A DNA stretch of 16,107 bases, taken from assembly GCA_017540385.1 (NCBI GenBank), contig JAFYBD010000049.1, forward strand, positions 1 to 16,107, read 5' to 3'. The stretch is from Lentisphaeria bacterium. GTDB lineage: Bacteria > Verrucomicrobiota > Lentisphaeria > Victivallales > UBA1829. The translations under genes were made by a program, and so were the position numbers. Each line of letters begins with the position of its first letter. Position 1 is the stretch's first letter. Positions 1 through 7,264 of the stretch are shown here, piece after piece. The notes beneath the pieces were generated by a model. It searched no databases, had not been told where the DNA came from, and worked only from the letters and a program-made list of their open reading frames with translations.

Positions 1-1
1 C

Positions 2-667
2 ATCGACCCGAACAGCAACTGGCTCGAATTCTACCTCGCGTTCCACTTCATGAAGAACACGCTCGGGGGCGAGCCGCACGACGCCTTCCTGGACTACACG
101 CAGGCGAACTGCCCGGGTTACCTGAAGCTGAAGAACATGCCCGGGCAGGACGATTCCTGGGTGCGCTCCATGTGCCGGCACCTCTTCGCGCTGGACTCGC
201 AGGGACCCGTCCGCGACATCGAGCTCTCGCTGGAACTGCTGAACCAGTGCTACGATTTCCTCGCCTTCCTGCGCACGGCCTGCGACGAATCGCGCATCGC
301 GCTCCGCGCAGTCAAGCTCCTGACCGCCATCCTGGACAGCCGCGTGAAGGGCTTCTCCGACGAGATATCCGACTCCGTGAAGGAGATCATCCAGTCCAAC
401 ATCAAGAGTTCCAGCCCGCTTCCCGAGCTCCTGAAGAGCATCCCCTTCAGCTATCCCTCGCTCCGGCGCCACTTCCAGATGATCAACGGCTACAGCATCG
501 GCCAGTACCAGATCCAGTGCAAGATGGAGAAGGCCGTGAACATGCTCTCCTCCGGCATGAGCGTGAAGGAGACCGCCGAACGCCTCGGCTACAAGAACCA
601 GTTCTTCTTCTCCAAACAGTTCCACCAGCAGATCGGGTTCCCCCCGAGCGTGCTCAAGAAGTCCTGA
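2..667 (+). CDS. AraC-family transcriptional regulator, C-terminal part (5' end outside window)
   Basis: This is a DNA-binding transcription regulator. The reading frame is open from the first bases of the window, so the start codon and N-terminal sensor region are missing; the first Met in view, at 50, is not a likely start. About 221 residues are visible. The last 95 or so form the AraC-type double helix-turn-helix. One helix pair surrounds SYPSLRRHFQMINGYSIGQY, and the second surrounds MSVKETAERLGYKNQFFFSK, followed by the usual family ending F-x-x-x-x-G-F-P-P-S. The preceding helical part (about residues 60-125) is not a recognisable ligand domain. In polysaccharide-degrading bacteria such regulators often control sugar-use genes, but the next gene has its own promoter and the target here is unknown. 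The family is clear; the effector is not. Confidence 0.9.
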   Translation: MDPNSNWLEFYLAFHFMKNTLGGEPHDAFLDYTQANCPGYLKLKNMPGQDDSWVRSMCRHLFALDSQGPVRDIELSLELLNQCYDFLAFLRTACDESRIALRAVKLLTAILDSRVKGFSDEISDSVKEIIQSNIKSSSPLPELLKSIPFSYPSLRRHFQMINGYSIGQYQIQCKMEKAVNMLSSGMSVKETAERLGYKNQFFFSKQFHQQIGFPPSVLKKS

Positions 668-724
668 CCGCGCATGACCCGCCCAGCCGCAGCCGAAAAC
701 ATCCGTCCCGCCGTGATTCTCCGT

Positions 725-752
725 TTGCAATCCGCCCGGGACATGGTATATT
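725..752 (+). promoter_or_regulatory. Sigma70-like promoter of the UDP-galactopyranose mutase gene
   Basis: TTGCAA (725-730), a 16-base spacer and TATATT (747-752) lie 51 bases before the mutase ATG, in the otherwise empty gap 668-803. The same layout with a 16-base spacer occurs at three other gene starts in this window, which supports it. Confidence 0.65.
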
Positions 753-803
753 ATTGGAGCGCGCCGCGCCATGCGGCGGAGCATCGGAAGGGATCATGGA
801 TCA

Positions 804-1955
804 ATGACTGACAGCAGAATCATCGTGGCCGGGTGCGGCGTCTTCGGTTCCGTCGTGGCGGAACGCCTCGCTTCGGCGGGGCATCGCGTCCTGGCAATAG
901 ACAAACGGCCGACCGTCGGCGGGAACTCCGCATCCCGCATCGATCCGGTCACGGGGATCGAATGTCACACCTACGGCTCCCATATCTTCCATACTTCCGA
1001 CGAGGAGGTCTACCGCTATCTGCTTCGTTTCACGGAGTTTACGCCGTACCGCCACCATGTCGCCATCCGTACAGGCGGCCGCGTGTATTTCATGCCGATG
1101 AACCTGAAGACGCTCTGCGATTTCTTCGGACGCGACTTTACGCCGGACGAGGCGAAAGCATTTCTGGACGAGGAGATTCGGAAATCCGGAATAGACAGTC
1201 CGTCGAATCTGGAGGAAAAGGCGGTTTCGCTGATCGGCGAAAAACTCTACCGGACATTTATCTACGGATATACGAAAAAACAGTGGGGAAAATCCCCCTC
1301 GGAACTCCCGGAGTCCATTATCACGCGTCTGCCCGTGCGCCTGAATTTCAACACCGACTATTTCAACGACCCGCATCAGGGCGTCCCGCTGGACGGCTAC
1401 GACCGGATGTTCCGCCGCATCCTGGAGCATCCGAACATCGAACTGCGCCTGAACACGGATTTCTTCGATCTGAGGCCGGAAATACCGTCGTCGACTCCGG
1501 TCGTGTACACCGGCATGATCGACGAATTCTTCGGCTACCGCCTGGGGCCGCTTTCCTGGCGAAGCCTGAAATTCGAATGGGAAACGCTGGATACGAGCGA
1601 CTTCCAGGGTATCTCCGTGATGAACTACGGCGACGAATCGGTCCCTTATACCCGGATCCACGAGTTCAAACATTACCACCCGGAACGCCGCGACGTTTTC
1701 GCGTCCGGCAGGACCGTGATCTGCCGCGAGTATCCCGACGCCTACGCGCCCGGCAAAGAGGCGTATTATCCGGTCAACGATGCGAAGAACAAGGCGCTCC
1801 TCGCCGAATACCGCAAGCTCGCGGAGACGTGCCCGAACGTCGTCTTCGGCGGCCGGCTGGGCAGTTACCAGTATTGGGATATGGACCGGGCCGTCGGGGC
1901 GGCGCTGGACTGCGCGGCGGACATCCTGCGGCGCGGCATGATCCCGGCGCAGTAA
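804..1955 (+). CDS. glf: UDP-galactopyranose mutase
   Basis: This cytoplasmic flavoenzyme interconverts UDP-galactopyranose and UDP-galactofuranose, supplying galactofuranose for cell-surface polysaccharides. The 383-residue product is close to the usual length (E. coli Glf, 367). The N-terminus has the FAD-binding Rossmann motif GCGVFGSVVAERL and the following K-R-P-T-V-G-G-N. Family signatures follow in order: GSHIFHTSDEEVYRYL, YTKKQWGKSPSELP, EYPDAYAPGKEAYYPV with the substrate-phosphate-binding region, and the C-terminal GRLGSYQYWDMD that closes over FAD. The ATG at 804 is preferred because GGAAGGGA (786-793) lies 10 bases upstream. An in-frame ATG at 771 would add 11 residues with no family counterpart. 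No galactofuranosyltransferase or other nucleotide-sugar gene lies nearby, so the receiving glycan is unknown. Confidence 0.96.
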   Translation: MTDSRIIVAGCGVFGSVVAERLASAGHRVLAIDKRPTVGGNSASRIDPVTGIECHTYGSHIFHTSDEEVYRYLLRFTEFTPYRHHVAIRTGGRVYFMPMNLKTLCDFFGRDFTPDEAKAFLDEEIRKSGIDSPSNLEEKAVSLIGEKLYRTFIYGYTKKQWGKSPSELPESIITRLPVRLNFNTDYFNDPHQGVPLDGYDRMFRRILEHPNIELRLNTDFFDLRPEIPSSTPVVYTGMIDEFFGYRLGPLSWRSLKFEWETLDTSDFQGISVMNYGDESVPYTRIHEFKHYHPERRDVFASGRTVICREYPDAYAPGKEAYYPVNDAKNKALLAEYRKLAETCPNVVFGGRLGSYQYWDMDRAVGAALDCAADILRRGMIPAQ

Positions 1956-1976
1956 AGGCCGCGCAGGGGCGTTTTT
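1943..1976 (+). terminator. Probable intrinsic terminator after glf
   Basis: CCCGGCGC (1943-1950) pairs with GCGCAGGG (1961-1968), giving seven pairs and one mismatch around a 10-base loop. A run of five T follows at 1972-1976. The left arm overlaps the end of the mutase gene. The next gene is convergent and ends at 2005. No matching signal was seen for the opposite strand. Confidence 0.45.
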
Positions 1977-2004
1977 CCAAACAGATTTGAGGAGGGGAGG
2001 GGGA

Positions 2005-4527
2005 TCAGTTTTTCCGCAGGGGCGTGAGCTTGCCCGAACGGTCGGATTCCAGCCGGACCGTCATGTCCGCGATGACCGATGCCGGCAGGTCGATGCTGTC
2101 GGCGATGGGCGGAGCCAGGCGGTACCAGGGCTCGCCCTTGTAATACAGCCACACAGGGGCCTTCTCCGCGCGGAAACGCGAGAGGTCGAAGGACAACATT
2201 CCTTTGTCGAGGTAGAACGCCCGCAGGGGTACCGCCGGATACGACCGGTCGGACGGCCTCCACGGCAGCACGAAGAACGCGCCGTCGGCCTGGGGTTCGG
2301 TCGTGACCGCCCACACGCCGCCGACCAGGGAATCCTCGGTGGCTTCCTTCACCTTGTCGCCGACCCAGGAGCGGTTCCGCGGGTCGCTGGAGGACGCGCC
2401 CTCGTAAATCCATTGGCCGTCCCAGAATTCGATCCAGGAGTGATTGCCGGAACGGTCGGTCCACTGGGGACAGCCGGTGAAACGCGCCGGGATGCCGCAT
2501 GCGCGGCAGGCGTCGAGGAGGATCACGGAGAGCCCGGTGCAGGAGGCGTAGGACGCTTCGATGGATTCCATGGCGGACTGGTCGGCCTTCGGGCGCTTGA
2601 CCGCGTCGTAGGTCACGTTCAGCTCCTTGAATACGTGGTCGTTCAGGTATTTGACGGCCTCGCTCGGGGTCTTCAGCTCGCGGACTTCGGGCATGAATTT
2701 GTCGTAGAAGAACTTGCGCCAGGGGTCGCGTTTCTCGTTCACGCCCCAGTACGGCAGGATGTAGCGCAGGAAGAGGTCCTCGGAAATCTGATCTTTCCAC
2801 GGGATTTCGGACCGGGCCTTCAGCGCGTAGCGGACATGCTGCAGCAGATGGACGGGATTGACGTCCGCATAGTCACATTCGGGCATCTCCGCCAGAAGCG
2901 CCGCCACATAGGGGCCTTCGGGCGGAGTCGAGGCGAATACGGCGAGGGCGTCGAGCTTGTCCTGCGGGATGCGGGCGAGGGCGCGTTCGAGCCGGGTGGA
3001 GAGTCCGGCGGCCCCGGTGGTTCCCGAGGGCAGCCCGGAGAGCGCCTTGCGGAGCGTTTGCGCGGAGGGATTGGGGACGGCCGCACCCGATTTCGCGTCG
3101 CGGACGGCGAGCGTGACGACGTCGCCCTTCTTGAACGGCCCTTTCAGCTTCACGCAGGCGAATGTCGCGGTTGTGATGACGTCGGCGTCAAAAGACTTGG
3201 AGACGATCTCGGGCGATGCGAGCACGGTGCCGTAGGGGAGGTACACGCCCTGTTCCTTCCACTGGTCTTCCTTCAGGGCCGTCAGCTTCAGCGTCAGGAC
3301 GCCTTTCGAATCCATGGAACGCTCCAGTTTCAGCGTCTGGCCGGTCTTCGGGTCGATGGCGGCGCGCATGGCCGGATCGCCGTAGAACGCCACCACGTCG
3401 CGGTCGTAGAGCAGTCCCAGCGATTCCTGCTGGTCGTCGGCGCTCTTGAAACGGACGCCGCGGAGAGAACGCGACGCCGTGCGCTGGAACGTGTCGTAGT
3501 CGGAGGTGTCGAGCGTGATGTGGTTCAGGTCGCGCTTCACGAGGTTCTCCACGATCCAGGAGTTCGTGAAGTGGAACGACTCGTTGAACGAGTAGTAGCC
3601 GGGATAGTCGGTCAGCATGCCCTGGGCCGTCCAGCCCTGCCGTCCGAACCACGTCTCGATCGTGTAGCCCATCAGCTGGTACACGCCGAACGAATGGATC
3701 ATGGCGGTGGCCATGCAGGAGTCTTCGCCGTGCGGGATGTTTCCGATCAGGCAGTTGCCCGCGGCGCACCAGATTTTCGGGGTCATGTCCTTGAATTCGG
3801 TCACGCGGCCCTTCGTGTCGCGCGCCGCGAGGGAGCCCTTGCGGTCGATGAGGTACATGTTCGGGCTCAGGTAGCCGCTGGCCCAGTCGTGTTCGGAGGC
3901 GTGGCCGGAGGTCATCATGATCTGGAATCCGCCGCCCTTCACGAGCTTGAGGAATTCCTGTGTGAAATCCTTGTCGATCCGGGTGCGCTTGTTGTCCATC
4001 TTCTTCGAGGGATCGGTGACGCGGAGGTTGTCCTCCTGCCCTTCGTCGAAGCTGTAGCAGCGCTTCATGAGCGAGTGGTGGAATCCGCCGACCATGTCGA
4101 GCGCGTCCGTGATGTTCAGCGGGCCCTTGAACCCCGCGACGCGTTTGATGTCGTCCGCGTCGTAGCCGGTGATGATGCCCCAGAACGTGTCGACGTAGGG
4201 ATCGGGCAGAATCTCGCGCGCCATGCGGGAGACGACGCCGGTGAACTGGCGTCCGGCGAGCTCCTTCGGCGTCACGAAGCAGGTGTAGTACGGGAGCATT
4301 TCCTGTAATCCGGGCAGGACCTCGCGGACGTCGGTCTGATAAGTCAGCACTTTCGGACCGAGCGCGGCGTGCCGGGTCTGAAGTGCGCGGACGGCAGGAT
4401 CGAGTTCGGGATGGTTCGCCGGGACTACGATGGCGTATCCGGGCGCTTTCGGTGCGGCCATAAGGGCGGCCGAAGATGCGATGAGGAGAAATGCGAGGGA
4501 AAGGACGGTGGCGAGGCGCAGTTTCAT
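2005..4527 (-). CDS. Exported protein with a gingipain-like (C25) domain and a transglutaminase-like domain
   Basis: This 840-residue protein is probably periplasmic or secreted. Residues 1-25 form a signal peptide with hydrophobic core LATVLSLAFLLIASSAALMA. The N-terminal half resembles peptidase family C25: SGHASEHDW (His209) matches the gingipain G-H-G-S-E-x-x-W motif. CAAGNCLIGNI (Cys259) and SCMATAMIHS match the regions around and after the gingipain catalytic Cys. Residues 640-720 match a transglutaminase-like core: SCTGLSVILLDACRACGIPA gives Cys663 and NHSWIEFWDGQW gives His696. The usual Asp after the last Trp is replaced by Glu709 within a G-A-S-S-S-D-P stretch, as in a bacterial subgroup I recall. 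Its start is 77 bases after the phosphatase gene with no clear terminator between, so it is probably the last gene of that operon. The substrate is unknown; proteolysis or protein crosslinking at the surface are both possible. The transglutaminase fold is confident and the C25 part fairly so. Confidence 0.8.
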   Translation of the reverse strand: MKLRLATVLSLAFLLIASSAALMAAPKAPGYAIVVPANHPELDPAVRALQTRHAALGPKVLTYQTDVREVLPGLQEMLPYYTCFVTPKELAGRQFTGVVSRMAREILPDPYVDTFWGIITGYDADDIKRVAGFKGPLNITDALDMVGGFHHSLMKRCYSFDEGQEDNLRVTDPSKKMDNKRTRIDKDFTQEFLKLVKGGGFQIMMTSGHASEHDWASGYLSPNMYLIDRKGSLAARDTKGRVTEFKDMTPKIWCAAGNCLIGNIPHGEDSCMATAMIHSFGVYQLMGYTIETWFGRQGWTAQGMLTDYPGYYSFNESFHFTNSWIVENLVKRDLNHITLDTSDYDTFQRTASRSLRGVRFKSADDQQESLGLLYDRDVVAFYGDPAMRAAIDPKTGQTLKLERSMDSKGVLTLKLTALKEDQWKEQGVYLPYGTVLASPEIVSKSFDADVITTATFACVKLKGPFKKGDVVTLAVRDAKSGAAVPNPSAQTLRKALSGLPSGTTGAAGLSTRLERALARIPQDKLDALAVFASTPPEGPYVAALLAEMPECDYADVNPVHLLQHVRYALKARSEIPWKDQISEDLFLRYILPYWGVNEKRDPWRKFFYDKFMPEVRELKTPSEAVKYLNDHVFKELNVTYDAVKRPKADQSAMESIEASYASCTGLSVILLDACRACGIPARFTGCPQWTDRSGNHSWIEFWDGQWIYEGASSSDPRNRSWVGDKVKEATEDSLVGGVWAVTTEPQADGAFFVLPWRPSDRSYPAVPLRAFYLDKGMLSFDLSRFRAEKAPVWLYYKGEPWYRLAPPIADSIDLPASVIADMTVRLESDRSGKLTPLRKN

Positions 4528-4604
4528 GGTTCCGGGGTCTCCATGCGGATTCCGGCGTTTGCTCTTGCGGCGCCCTGTCCGCTCAATCGTGAATGGGTTT
4601 TAGC

Positions 4605-5411
4605 TCAGTCTTCGTCGTCTTCGTCGCGGTGACGGCGGAGGAAGAACCGGTACAGGGACCGGAGCAGGGGATTCTTCGGCAGGTCCTCGTCGTAATCGTC
4701 GCTGACGACGGGGATTTCCAGCGGCATCTGATTCGCGAGCAGACGCTTCGGATTCTCCTCGAAGAGGATGTTGGCGGTCTCCTCGCCGTAATGCTCCGTG
4801 ATGAACTCCTTGCAGGCGGTCTGACGGAACGCGCGCGAGGTGGAATGAGCGTCGGAGGCGATGTAGTGGCAGAGGCCGTGGTCCAGGAGCGCGAGCGAGA
4901 AGCGCTGGCACATGTGGCCGAAATCGCCCACGATCGAGGCGGCCGTGAGCTGCATCGTGTAGCCGGTATTGTAGATGTGCCGGACCTGTTCCCAGCTCTG
5001 GAAGAGACGTTCCGGGTGCGCGCAGATGGGGTGGAACCCGGCGGAGTGGGTCGAACGGCTGATCGCGTCCACGGAGGAGTCCATCCTGCTGCGGACGAAG
5101 TCGATCAGCATGAACGACGTCCCGGCGAGGCCGACGCCGTTGGAGTCCACCTGGAAGAGCTGCGGTAGATTGTATTCCAGTCCGCGGAGGAGCTTGATTC
5201 CGAATTCGGCGGCTTTCGCTTCGGTCGCGGCGCGGATCTCGTCCATGCGCTTGATCTGGTCGCCTGCCGGCTGTTTGCCGTGCGGAGTGCAGATGATGGT
5301 ATCGATGCCGTCGGCTCTCGCGAGCTCGAACATCTTCATCGTCTCGTCCAGATCCGGCGATCCGTCGTCTCCGGGGACGCCCGGCAGTATGTGGCAATGA
5401 ATATCGATCAT
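4605..5411 (-). CDS. CpsB/YwqE-type PHP-domain protein-tyrosine phosphatase
   Basis: A cytoplasmic metal-dependent phosphatase of the CpsB/CapC/YwqE family, which removes phosphate from the tyrosine cluster of bacterial tyrosine kinases controlling polysaccharide export. Its 268 residues are near the family norm. The PHP metal ligands are visible: H5-C-H7 in DIHCHILPG, then D-D-G-S (15-18), TPH (His44), GLEYN (Glu79), HPER (His132) and SDAHS (Asp187, His189). A short insertion makes the family motif P-G-I-D-D-G into P-G-V-P-G-D-D-G. The acidic tail (D-E-D-D-E-D) is not typical. A strong GGAGG (plus-strand 5419-5423) lies 7 bases before the ATG. The start is 27 bases after the kinase stop, so kinase and phosphatase are very likely co-transcribed and probably act on each other. 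The family also contains PHP histidinol phosphatases, but the context favours the tyrosine phosphatase. Confidence 0.92.
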   Translation of the reverse strand: MIDIHCHILPGVPGDDGSPDLDETMKMFELARADGIDTIICTPHGKQPAGDQIKRMDEIRAATEAKAAEFGIKLLRGLEYNLPQLFQVDSNGVGLAGTSFMLIDFVRSRMDSSVDAISRSTHSAGFHPICAHPERLFQSWEQVRHIYNTGYTMQLTAASIVGDFGHMCQRFSLALLDHGLCHYIASDAHSTSRAFRQTACKEFITEHYGEETANILFEENPKRLLANQMPLEIPVVSDDYDEDLPKNPLLRSLYRFFLRRHRDEDDED

Positions 5412-5438
5412 GATGCGGCCTCCGAAAGTCCGGCGGTG

Positions 5439-7124
5439 TTATTTTTGATCCGTGCCCTCTCCGGTTGCGTTTTCGTCCGGCGGAGCGGCAGGCGACATGA
5501 GGGCGATCGAGCTTTCCTCTTTGGTGAGGACGGGTTCGGGTTCCTTCTTGCCTTTCTTCTTCTTCCGGGACTTGGACTGATGGCTGTATCCGTAGCCGTA
5601 ACCATATCCGTAACCATAGCCGTACCCGTAGCTGCCGTATCCGTAGCCCTTGCCGTAGCCATAGCCTTTTCCATATCCGTAGCCATAGCCGTATCCGTAG
5701 CCATAGCCGTATCCGTAGGCCCCGGAGGACTGAGCGAACTGGTTCAGGATGATGCCGGAGATGTTGAGCTTGAGTTCCTTCAGACGGTCGACAAGGAGCT
5801 TGAGGGAGCCGAGCGAGGTCTTGCGGGCGTTGACCACGACGATGATGTCGTCGACCAGTTTGCCGAGCACGAGGGCGTCGGCCAGGATCGTGGCGGGCGG
5901 CGTATCGATGATGACGTAGTCGTATTCCTTGGCCTTCTCCTGCACGAATCCGCTGTCGGCGAAGACTTCGATCAGGCGCAGCGGGTTCGGCGGGATCGGT
6001 CCGGGCGGGATCACGTCGAGCTTGGTGCCGTTCACGTTCCGGTGGACGACCTCTTCAAACGTCTTCTTGCCGACGATGTAGTCGACCAGACCCACGGAGT
6101 GCGCGAGTCCGAAGTAGTCGGCGGAGTCGCCCTTGCGGATGTCTGCGTGAATCATGAGCACGCGTTTGTCCTTTTCCGCGAGGAGCAGCGAGAGATAGCT
6201 GGAGAGCAGCGTCTTGCCTTCGTGCGGCGTGGAGCTGGTGACCATGATGACGTGCGCGGAATCCTTCTTCGGGCGGGAATACTGGAGGTTGGTGAGGAGG
6301 ATCTGGAAGTCCTCGTAGAAGCTGTTGAAGTTGTACGTGGTCTTGTCGTTCAGGGCCACGTTCATCTTTTTCTCGTTGCGGTAGGCTTTGCGGCGTTTCA
6401 GGCGGACCATGGTGCCGAGCAGCGGGATCTGGAGTTCCTTCGTGATCTGGTCGGTCGAGGTGATGTGGTCGCGCAGCATGGCGTAGAGCGTGAAGATGCC
6501 GAAGAGGAATGCCGAGGAGAAGATGAACGCCACGCCGGCCTTGAAGACCGGGCGGTTGCTCACGGGACGTTCCTGTGCCAGGGGCGGGTCGATGTTTTTG
6601 AGCTTGGAGATGCCGAGCTTGTTCTTGATGACGTCGAGGAAGACTTCATTGGTGACCGTGGCGGCCGCCATCGCCATTTCCTTCGAGGTGGAGAAGAACG
6701 AGCAGTCGATGAAGTGAGTCTTGCGGCTCAGCGTGATCTGACGGCGGTAGGGGATCTCCTCGAGCGTGAGCTCGGGGTATTCCAGGCGGAGTTTGTCCTT
6801 CACGAGGTCTTTCACGGAATGGGTGTCCATGAGTTTCTCGTAGTCGTTCAGCATCTTGTCCGCCACGATGAGTTCGCGGTCGATGGTGTTCGCTGCCTGG
6901 AGCTGGGTGGTCTGTGTGGCTGCCGGGGTGAGCGGGTCTTCGTTGGTCCCGGCATAATCCCAGGCGAAGAGCGAGAAATCGACGCGGTAGACCGGTTTCT
7001 CGATGAACTTGAGGTAAACGAACGTGATTGCGGCGCAGAAGACGCCGAACGCGATCACATACTGGTAACGGCGTTTGAAGATGTTCCACAAGAACGGGAA
7101 ATCGACATCACTTGGTTTTCGCAT
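5439..7124 (-). CDS. Polysaccharide co-polymerase/tyrosine kinase fusion (Wzz-Wzc-like) with Tyr-Gly repeat tail
   Basis: A 561-residue inner-membrane BY-kinase of the type that controls exopolysaccharide chain length and export through cycles of tyrosine autophosphorylation. Order: cytoplasmic N-terminus; membrane segment about 21-39; periplasmic Wzz-like region about 40-195; Pro-containing stretch and second membrane segment about 196-217; then the kinase. Walker A is SSTPHEGKT (297-305) and Walker B is VIIDTPP (404-410). Walker A' reads VLMIHADIRKG, so the first Asp of the usual D-x-D-x-R is His326 while Asp328 is kept. The periplasmic part (about 155 residues) is far shorter than in E. 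coli Wzc (roughly 380). Residues 470-513 hold 20 tyrosines in Tyr-Gly repeats, followed by a basic S-K-S-R-K-K-K-K-G-K-K segment and an acidic end. It has its own promoter and is followed closely by its presumed phosphatase. No glycosyltransferase, flippase or Wza-type exporter gene is adjacent. Confidence 0.93.
   Translation of the reverse strand: MRKPSDVDFPFLWNIFKRRYQYVIAFGVFCAAITFVYLKFIEKPVYRVDFSLFAWDYAGTNEDPLTPAATQTTQLQAANTIDRELIVADKMLNDYEKLMDTHSVKDLVKDKLRLEYPELTLEEIPYRRQITLSRKTHFIDCSFFSTSKEMAMAAATVTNEVFLDVIKNKLGISKLKNIDPPLAQERPVSNRPVFKAGVAFIFSSAFLFGIFTLYAMLRDHITSTDQITKELQIPLLGTMVRLKRRKAYRNEKKMNVALNDKTTYNFNSFYEDFQILLTNLQYSRPKKDSAHVIMVTSSTPHEGKTLLSSYLSLLLAEKDKRVLMIHADIRKGDSADYFGLAHSVGLVDYIVGKKTFEEVVHRNVNGTKLDVIPPGPIPPNPLRLIEVFADSGFVQEKAKEYDYVIIDTPPATILADALVLGKLVDDIIVVVNARKTSLGSLKLLVDRLKELKLNISGIILNQFAQSSGAYGYGYGYGYGYGYGYGKGYGYGKGYGYGSYGYGYGYGYGYGYGYSHQSKSRKKKKGKKEPEPVLTKEESSIALMSPAAPPDENATGEGTDQK
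5586..5717 (-). repeat. In-frame Tyr-Gly hexanucleotide repeat tract in the kinase tail
   Basis: These 132 bases encode 44 residues with 20 tyrosines, spaced 8-2-2-8: eight Tyr-Gly units, K-G plus two Tyr-Gly, K-G plus two, then S and eight more. The unit is six bases (on the minus strand TAY GGN), with synonymous variation at third positions. The protein pattern is therefore preserved while the DNA repeat is imperfect. Gain or loss of units would stay in frame. Confidence 0.95.
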
Positions 7125-7182
7125 GTCCGGGCAGAGCCTTTCTGGAGTATTTTAGATTATTAAAAAAACAAACGCATAGAAT

Positions 7183-7210
7183 AATATAGTACGTGCCCCG
7201 GATTTTTCAA
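7183..7210 (-). promoter_or_regulatory. Promoter of the kinase-phosphatase-transglutaminase operon
   Basis: On the minus strand, TTGAAA (plus-strand 7205-7210), a 16-base spacer and TATATT (7183-7188) lie 58 bases before the kinase ATG in an AT-rich patch. An overlapping TATTAT with an 18-base spacer is an alternative -10. The gap 7125-7264 holds nothing else clear. Confidence 0.65.
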
Positions 7211-7264
7211 GTCGGGGACTACAATATTGCAGAAAATAGATGAGGTCGCGCCGGGCTTCCCGGA

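Noticed and set aside
796..807. A three-codon reading frame (ATG GAT CAA TGA) whose stop overlaps the glf start, a possible leader peptide
   Set aside because: The Shine-Dalgarno sequence is only two bases from this ATG and well placed for the ATG at 804, so chance occurrence is more likely.
1962..2026. Direct repeat of GCAGGGGCG on both sides of the glf/transglutaminase junction, considered as an attachment or insertion footprint
   Set aside because: It is only nine bases of GC-rich sequence, with no integrase or transposase nearby.
1987..4308. A 773-codon plus-strand open frame opposite the transglutaminase gene
   Set aside because: GC-rich codon use leaves the antisense frame free of stops. 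The composition is rich in Arg, Val, Gly and Glu, with no domains, while the minus-strand frame has a signal peptide and family motifs.
4594..4615. GGGTTTTAGCTCAGTC resembles the start and D-arm of a tRNA
   Set aside because: It overlaps the end of the phosphatase gene, and no anticodon arm, T-loop (GGTTCGAATCC-like) or acceptor partner follows on either strand.
5280..7163. A 627-codon plus-strand open frame opposite the kinase, with a long Ala/Val/Ser hydrophobic stretch that looks like membrane segments
   Set aside because: It is antisense to a clear kinase gene. The hydrophobic stretch is simply the reverse reading of the Tyr-Gly repeat tract, and no ribosome binding site or homology is evident.
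7251..7263. CCGGG-CTT-CCCGG hairpin just after the zinc-ribbon gene stop, a possible terminator
   Set aside because: The stem is only five pairs and no T run follows on the minus strand, so it is not a convincing intrinsic terminator.
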